NCBI GenBank assembly: GCA_030407005.1
Contig: JAUDYN010000007.1
Location: 3,224,001 to 3,288,000 of the forward strand
Direction of reading: 5' to 3'
DNA: 64,000 nt
DNA from: Desarmillaria ectypa
Lineage: Eukaryota; Basidiomycota; Agaricomycetes; Agaricales; Physalacriaceae
The translations under genes and the position numbers were made by a program. The notes under the pieces are model-generated. The model worked only from the letters and a program-made list of their open reading frames with translations, made no database searches and was not told the DNA's origin. Positions 57,265-64,000 of the stretch are shown piece by piece. Within the stretch, counting starts at the first letter, position 1, and each line of letters opens with the position of its first letter.

Positions 57265-57509
57265 TATGGGTGATTGTCCAAACATGAGACAGCCCAGAGA
57301 GAAGCTTACATCCCAAGTCACATGTTAGAAAGGGCCATAGCATTAGTTGAAAGATCTCTCTCCTGCATCTCTTACGCTAGCTGTAAAGATGCAACTATCG
57401 ATGACCAACAATGAAAATACTGAAAATAACCAACGAACTATCACTCTCAGCATCACAATCAGAGGTGCTGCACTTCTCATACTTTTTACTGCTCTTCTAG
57501 TATTAACAT

Positions 57510-59832
57510 ATGAAGAAGAAGCAAGAACCCTTCTCTGCCAAGAAAGGTGACCCTGCCACCCACAGCCATCTTCCTGCCCACCTCACCATCCAGACCATGT
57601 CCTTCCCAGGAGGATATCCCCTGTCTGACTGGGAACAAGAGAGGAGACTCCACTATTCTGCCCCCAGGTCTGCTTCACGGCCCTCTCATCCCCTTTGTCC
57701 TCCTCAGAGGACACCAACCAGACCTCTGCAAGAGGCAAGAGCAATCCTTGCAAACTATCAGATGGAACAATCCACCCTCACTGCAGCTGAAGAATATACA
57801 TGGGATGTATGGGCTGAGATCGATGACCCCCCACCCCTGTACTCCCTTCCCACCCATCCCTATTCTCCTACCCCTGCACAGCCCTATCTTAGGGCCCTAC
57901 ATCCCAATGATCCCAACATAGATTAAAATCACCCATATGGACTCTGGGCATGAGGACGAGATTCCTGGCCTAGAGGGAGCATGAACTCCTCGTCCTTGCT
58001 CCCTATCATTGAGCTCTCCTCCTCATACTCTGATGGGAGCTTTAACTCCATGACCAAGATTGCCACTTTCACTCACAACAGTCCCTTCAATGCCAATGGG
58101 ACAGACCAAACCTGGCCCACTCTTGCCACCATTGACCAAGAAATACTCGGCCCCATCATATCTGCCACCTGGGAACTCAGGTGAGCTGATATTGAAGCTA
58201 GACAATTATGGCAACTGGAGCTCACCCAATGAGAGGAGAATAGACCCGATGTCCAACTTTGAAAGGAGTAGATATGATGATGGACATTACAGCAGGGTGA
58301 AATACTTCCAGCCTCAATATACAAATTTCCTGGACTACCCTCCCAACACCCCAGTTGCAAGACCATGACCATTGCCTGACTCCCTGCCAGTCAGTTGGGC
58401 CTGACAACAAGGCTACAACCCTTATCAGGGAAGAAGCCTTCTCTTTGCAGGTGCTAGAGAGAGCACCAAAGCTGACATGACACCTGCAGACCCCACCTCT
58501 GCAGGTCCATCATCAATTCTGAAGATGGCAGAAGAAATTTGGCAGTGCACAAGGACTGCTGGCTGAAAAAGAACAACACATACAGAAGATATGTCAAGAA
58601 CTCAGAGAAGAAGAGGCTGCACAGAAGCTGATGATGGAGTATCTTCACAAGAATGAAAAAGAAAAGGAGCCTGAAAGGGGAAGATCAATAGAGTTGCCAA
58701 GGGGCTACCCAGGTCTATGGCCAAATCAATTCTCAATCCCAAGACTGCCCCCAGGGAGAGGACCCCCTGACCCCATCCCCAACCCTGTTGGCAATGCACC
58801 TGACAATGCACCATATTCAGGCATCAAGCTGGTCCTTGTCAAGGCCCTGAATCCATTCAAAGAGGACTGTGACAATATCGAATGCTTCATCAGCAATTGC
58901 ATCACCTATTTCAAAGTATTCCAATATTATTTCCAGATGCTGTCACACCTGGTATTATTTGTGACCTTGCACTTCACAGGGGCTGCCAAGGACTGGTGGG
59001 TCTACAAGAGACCCGAATTCTGGGTCAGTGATGCATACAATGGCATCACTGCCCACTTTTGATATCCCACTTGGGAAGACTTTGTCAAGATGGTCTCTCA
59101 TCAATTCTGAGACCCTGCAATTGAAGAAGTCTATAAAAAGCAGATGTTCAACCTTCAGATGGGAATGCAGCCTGCCTCCCACTATTTTCAGAAGCTGGAA
59201 GAGGAAGCTAAATTGGGGGGCCAATGGACCAACAAGATTGAGCATGGCACTATGGTGAAGGCAGTTTGACTAGGAGTACTAAGCTCCTATACAACCTTCA
59301 TTTCCAACATGGGCATCAATATTCTGCACTCATATCTGGAATGGAAAGAGCAAATATCGTGAATGTATGAGGAATGCCAATGAAAGTGGGTCTTTGATCA
59401 GACCACCAGCATACCCCAGGACAGGCAGAAGAAGGATGCTCACCCCAATCCCCCACAGCACCCCAGCAGAAAAGCTGCTGCTGGGGTGACAAGTTCCTCA
59501 GCCCCAAAGCTGACTGCTAACATGGGGGTGAGTTGGGATGCCAGAATGGGCAGGTGGATGACATACAGAGGATCGGGTAAACCCATGGAGATCAATCAAT
59601 GATGAGCAGAAGGAAGGTGTTTCTGGTGTGATGAGAAAGGTCACCTGGCCAAGGATTGTCCTAGGAGAAAGGACTTCAAGGACATTAGGTCAGTAGGGCC
59701 CACTAATGAAGTGATGCTGCCTATGACCAAAATCAAGGAGGCAAAAGATTAGGTCAACAAGAGTTTGATTCCCCTTGCTTGACCATGTCTCCTGGTGGTG
59801 AGTCCTCAGCTTCTGCTGATATGCCATCTATG
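57510..59832 (+). mobile_element. Ty3/gypsy element 1, gag region (defunct)
   Basis: The N-terminal part (57510-57926) is Pro-rich with LSDWEQERRLHYSAPRS and ILANYQMEQSTLTAAEEY. A coiled-coil piece (LAEKEQHIQKICQELREEE) and the retrotransposon gag core follow: AAKDWWVYKRPEFW, YPTWEDFVKMVSH, ASHYFQKLEEEAKL and FISNMGINILHSY. The zinc knuckle CFWCDEKGHLAKDC lies near 59618-59660. Frames shift between 57.9 and 58.6 kb, and several TGA stops stand where Arg (CGA) is expected. The element stops after gag where the right repeat arm begins at 59833, so pol is missing. Not functional. Confidence 0.8.
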
Positions 59833-61155
59833 CATTCACACCTAGATTTTGCAATTTTGTAACAATACTATTGCACATCTATCATATACTAGTGATACAT
59901 AGAGGACTATAGCTGAGGCTTTGAGCTGATAGTTAAAAGCAGTAAGCAACTGGTACAGCCAGGACTTAGATGCAACATCATTAGTGGGTTAAATCTACCA
60001 GCCAGCTAGACTAGTAACTCGAATGCTAGCAGAACTAAGTGAAATACAGCCACTAGCAAATGAAGGATGCTACTAGCACACAAAAACCAGGAGCAGAGTA
60101 CACAGATCTCATGAAGTTCTGTCACTAGCAGCCCAGACTGGGCATAAATGCCTAAGTCAGGATAACTAGTCACATGGCAATGTTGAAACAGGACTTAGAA
60201 ATAAATTAGGAATAGACTAACCTTGAGCCCAGATCTAACTATGGTGATATAGATCTCTTATGATTGATACTAGTGGAGCCAGACTGCACCCTCAATCATG
60301 ATCGGATAGCTGTTACAGGCACCAATATCTGGATATCTATATAACCACATTACTAGGGCATGTAGTTGTGCCAAGGGTGCGGAAAGACTGACTGTGGAGT
60401 CTCTAGACCGAATATTTGAAAAGAAAACAGACTAGACTGACTATTGTGTGATTATTCACCATTATTTGTGACTAGCTAAGAAATTCTTACCAATATACCC
60501 TATACCCAGATGATATTTATAGTTCTGCCTCAGTAGTATATAAGTAGTGGGATGGGCACTCGTGCAAGGCAGGCAAGCCATCACTGCAGTTGAGCCCTCA
60601 CTGGTAGTAACTGGTGTCCCCAATTAAAGGCTTTTGTGCTTAACCTCGATGAAGTGATTAATAGTCGCTAAGTCACCCATAGTGTTGCATTGAATTGAAG
60701 TTCCTTAGAGTCACTGTTGTGTCCTGCAAAGGTCCGGAGTATTTTAAAGTTAGTTCAAGCAAAGTTCTCAGAGTTATAGTATTATTCTTAGGCCAAGAGT
60801 GCCACTAGTTTGCCAAGAGTGTGGCTAGTCAAGTGTTTATCACTTGTAGGAAGCAGTATAGGGCCAAGAGTGCCACTAGTTCGAAGCAGTTTCAGTCAGA
60901 ACGAGTGCAGTAGCTCAAACCAAGTCACTCTTTACCCAATTGTGTCTTACCAACCCCACTAGTGTGAGTAGTACTTTGTATAACTCACTAGTAATGAATA
61001 AAACGTCTTTAAGACAACTGTACTTGATTATTGAAGTCTGCAGAGTGCTTCCATCATACTCAAAACCATCTGAATTCAATATTGGTGATTAAGTGTAGAG
61101 TAGTAAAAGATTTAGTGTGATTGGTGTTCATTTCCATTCTCTAATTCTTTTGTCA
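59833..61155 (+). repeat. Right arm of the 1.3-kb inverted repeat, candidate 5' LTR of element 2
   Basis: Starts near TTCACACC (59835) and ends CTTTTGTCA (61155). It is inverse to 54698-56767 over about 1.3 kb. A gag frame starts about 24 bp downstream. A lineage-specific long LTR would explain both the inverse copy and the position. Nothing coding was seen inside. The left end abuts the broken gag of element 1. Confidence 0.65.
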
Positions 61156-61178
61156 CTCACCATTACCAAGCATATCAA

Positions 61179-62460
61179 TGCCTGAAGAACAGCAGCAACA
61201 AACAAAGGCTGCACTGGCCGAGAAAGAACAGCGCATTGCTGAAATGCATGAGGAGTTGGCAAAGGAAGAAGTTGTCAGGGATGAGATGACAGAATACCTC
61301 CAAAAGGAGAAAGGTAAGGAATCAGACTGAGGAAGACTGACCAAACCACCAAGAGGATACCCTGCCCCCTGACTAGATCAGTATTCAATCCTGTGACTGC
61401 CCCCTGGGAAAGGACCTCCTGACCCAATTCCCAATCCCATTGGAAATGCCCCTGACAGTGCCCCCTACATGGACATCAAGCTCATACTTGTCCAACCCCC
61501 AAAACCATTTAAGAGAGAACATGATGATATCAAACACTTTGTAGGTGATTGTATCACCTACTTTGAAGTGTTCTGACACTATTTCCAGGTGCTATCGCAC
61601 CTGGTGCTATTTGTGACCTCCCACTTTGAGAGGGCTGCCAAGGATTGGTGGGTCTACAAGAGACCTGAATTTTGGTTTGGTGACTCCTGGGATGGAACCA
61701 CTGCCCACTTTTGATATCCCTCATGGGAAGACTTTGTTGAGATGCTCTCTTGACAATTTAGGGACCCTGCCATTGAGGAAGTCCACAAGAAGTGCATGTT
61801 TGACCTATGTATGGGAACCCAGCTGGCCTCCCACTACTTCCAGAAACTGGAAGAAGAGGCCAAATTGGCTGGATGCCAGGCTGATGAACATGACTGCAGC
61901 ACAATGGTCAGGGCAGTATACCTTGGGGTCCCCTCCTCCTACACCATGTTCATCTCCAACATGGGCATAAACATCCTGCACACCTATCCAGAATGGAGGG
62001 AATGAATTATGTGCATGTATGAGGAATGGCAGCAAAAATGGGTTTTTGACCAAACTGTCAGGATCCCAAGGGAGAACCAGAAGAAGGAATCCTGCCCCCA
62101 ACATCAACCAAGTGGTAAAGCCACTGCTGGGGTGACAAGTCCCTCAGCCCCAAAGCTGATGGCCAACACCAGTCCCAGTTGGGATACAGGTATAGGCCAA
62201 TGGACAATGTACAGAGGATCAGGTTAGCCAATGGAAGTTGACTGATGAAAAGCAGAAGGCCAATGCTTTAGGTGCAATGAAAAGGGTCATATGGCCAAGG
62301 ATTGTCCTAAGAGAAAAGAGTACAGGAATGTCAGGTCAGTAGGGCCCACTAATGCAGTGGTGCTGCCTATAGCCACAATTGAGGAGGCAAAAGAGTAGGT
62401 CAACAAGGGTTTGATTCTCCTTGCTTGATCAGTGCCTCAACCAGTGAGTCCTTGGCTTCC
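61179..62460 (+). mobile_element. Ty3/gypsy element 2, gag region (defunct)
   Basis: The ATG at 61179 starts MPEEQQQQTKAALAEKEQRI, a coiled coil, then follows the same order as element 1: AAKDWWVYKRPEFWFG, YPSWEDFVEML, ASHYFQKLEEEAKLAG, FISNMGINILHTYPEW, and the zinc knuckle CFRCNEKGHMAKDC at about 62264-62308. Gag proteins form the virus-like particle and the knuckle binds element RNA. TGA/TAG stops interrupt the frame repeatedly. Compared with element 1, the Pro-rich N-terminal part is missing. Confidence 0.8.
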
Positions 62461-64000
62461 ATGGGTCAGACTGATTATTACAAACACAGACATTTATATC
62501 TGAATAAAATGCCTTTGTCATTTATCTGAAAGCTGAAGATTGCTGAAGAATTGAATAACAGGTACATCACACTCTTAGACTGTGCTGACATGATTATCTA
62601 TAAGTATTCATCCTGAGCCTCTGATGAGGTGCAGGATTTGCCAGGTGGTGCTGGCACTGCCACAAAGTCCAATGGGTCTACCTCAGTAGACTCATTGGAT
62701 ATGCAGGTAAAACTGTGGACTGAGGCAAGTAGATGGGATGCCCTAGAGCCTCTGAAGCCAAAAACCTCTGCACTCCTGTTTAGGGAGCCAAGTCCAAACC
62801 CAGCCCTGCTAGGGCTGTTGGAGGAAACAAGCGCCCACCAAGGCCAAAGATTACAGGCTCAGGGCCATGTGCTATTCAGCCCAGTCAGGAGAAACCAATT
62901 GGCCAAACTGACAGTGATGATGGCATCCATATTAGTGACTAGTCCCAGTTCTGAGTACTCCACCAGAGCAGATAGTAGTAGAACCTCGGCATCATCAAGA
63001 TGAGCACAGAATCCTCCTGATTCTGTGTGCACTCTCAAGCAGGTGCAAGCTGAAGAATTGGGTGAAGCTGCTAGCACCCAGGCAGTAAAAAGGGGGCACC
63101 TCAGTAGAACCACCATGGTCATCAAAGTACCTGATGAAGAAGACAATACAGCTTTCCAAATCTGAAAATTCTGACAAACCCAACCTAGTCTACCAACTCC
63201 AACATCTGAAAGTCCACCTAACAAGGGGGTACCAAACCATAAAATCCCACCTGTCATGGGGGTACCCAATCACATGTGGTACAAACTCTTCAGAATCAAC
63301 TGGACTCTCTGAACTATCCATACCACCAAGAATTTGGCAATTGCCAAAGCAGCACTCTCCACATGAGTACACCCCAAATGACTTGGCAAGATAAACAATG
63401 AGCTTGTTATGAGCTTACAAACAGGAGAGAGTCAAGCTCAAGAGCAGCTCTATGAACTCCATAAACCCATTTGGTATATCCAAGGAACCAAGAGTCCAGG
63501 AAGGGACTTCTTGGTGGACATACAGTTGGCTCCCTGCACAGGGAAGAAAGTCCTGACTACCAGGGCATTGCTTGATAGTGGCTGCACTGGCAGTTCTATC
63601 AATTAGTCTTATGTTCAAAAACATGAACTAGACACTCAAAAATCTGCCACTCCCATCCCTGTATATAACACAGACAGAACCTGCAACAAAGCAGGTGACA
63701 TCACCAAGTTTGTAAAACTCCAAATGACTATTGGTGGACATGTCAAATGAATCAACTTAGCAGTAACCAACTTAAGTTTCAAAACAATATACTTGGGCCA
63801 TGACTGGCTGAAGCGACACAATCCAGTTATCAATTGGAAAACTGGAACAATGATTTTTGCACACTGTCAATATGTAAAAAATCCTATTCCACTCCCCAAC
63901 TCTGATGAAAAAGACCAATGGGATGAAGAACTCAAGGAGGGAGACATCATCCTCACAGTTAACATGCAAGAAGAACTTCTATTATGCTCCATTCATCATG
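62461..64000 (+). mobile_element. Ty3/gypsy element 2, start of pol with aspartic protease, runs off window
   Basis: After a poorly conserved linker, the frame near 63400-64000 contains the retropepsin motif LLDSGCTGSSIN (catalytic DSG near 63575) followed by a TAG, then SYVQKHELD, and after another TGA FKTIYLGHDWLKRHNPVINW, the flap and C-terminal part of fungal gypsy proteases. The protease cuts Gag-Pol during particle maturation. The reverse transcriptase would lie beyond the window edge. Stops make this copy inactive. Confidence 0.75.

Overview
The window looks like nuclear DNA of an agaricomycete (mushroom-type basidiomycete). Coding genes are split by many introns of about 45-60 nt. The protein families present (DUF6534 and other fungus-specific multi-TM proteins, an F-box protein with a long variable tail, CRM1) fit this group, and so do Ty3/gypsy and LINE remains. 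No bacterial operons, rRNA, CRISPR or convincing tRNA genes were seen. Gene models below were built by eye from splice signals, reading phase and family conservation.

1-8.0 kb is gene-dense housekeeping DNA: a small, probably mitochondrial protein on the minus strand, divergent from an intact 16-exon exportin-1/CRM1 gene (851-4803). Two uncharacterised minus-strand genes follow: a 280-aa protein with a charged helical section, and a 295-aa single-TM protein with an internal duplication. 8.0-11.6 kb is mostly empty, with one doubtful membrane-protein remnant. 11.6-17.5 kb holds two paralogous seven-TM-type genes in opposite orientation (five of six exons share length or differ by one codon) on either side of an F-box gene. 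18.4-20.1 kb holds exon-like coding sequence of unknown identity, preceded by a short degenerate repeat.

21-50.5 kb is the most unusual part: seven tandem copies, all on the minus strand, of a DUF6534-type integral membrane protein gene. Each copy is about 2 kb and cut into about 19-20 exons, some only 10-16 nt. Five copies look intact, one is doubtful and one is clearly a pseudogene. Copies share a TATA box close to the ATG, and four share an upstream TTCGAA-centred palindrome or its derivative. An intact plus-strand gene for a membrane-anchored, coiled-coil, cysteine-patterned protein lies convergent with the first copy. At least four decayed relics of that gene lie in the gaps between later copies, suggesting that a two-gene convergent unit was duplicated and that the second gene then decayed.

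29.8-31.4 kb and 52.7-64 kb are transposon territory: three solo LTRs of one family, a solo LTR of another family, a LINE fragment split by two of these insertions, two Ty3/gypsy gag regions (one followed by protease and running off the window), and a 1.3-kb inverted repeat. This DNA is strongly CpG-poor, and many gag and pol stops sit where CGA (Arg) is expected, which points to methylation-driven CpG decay.
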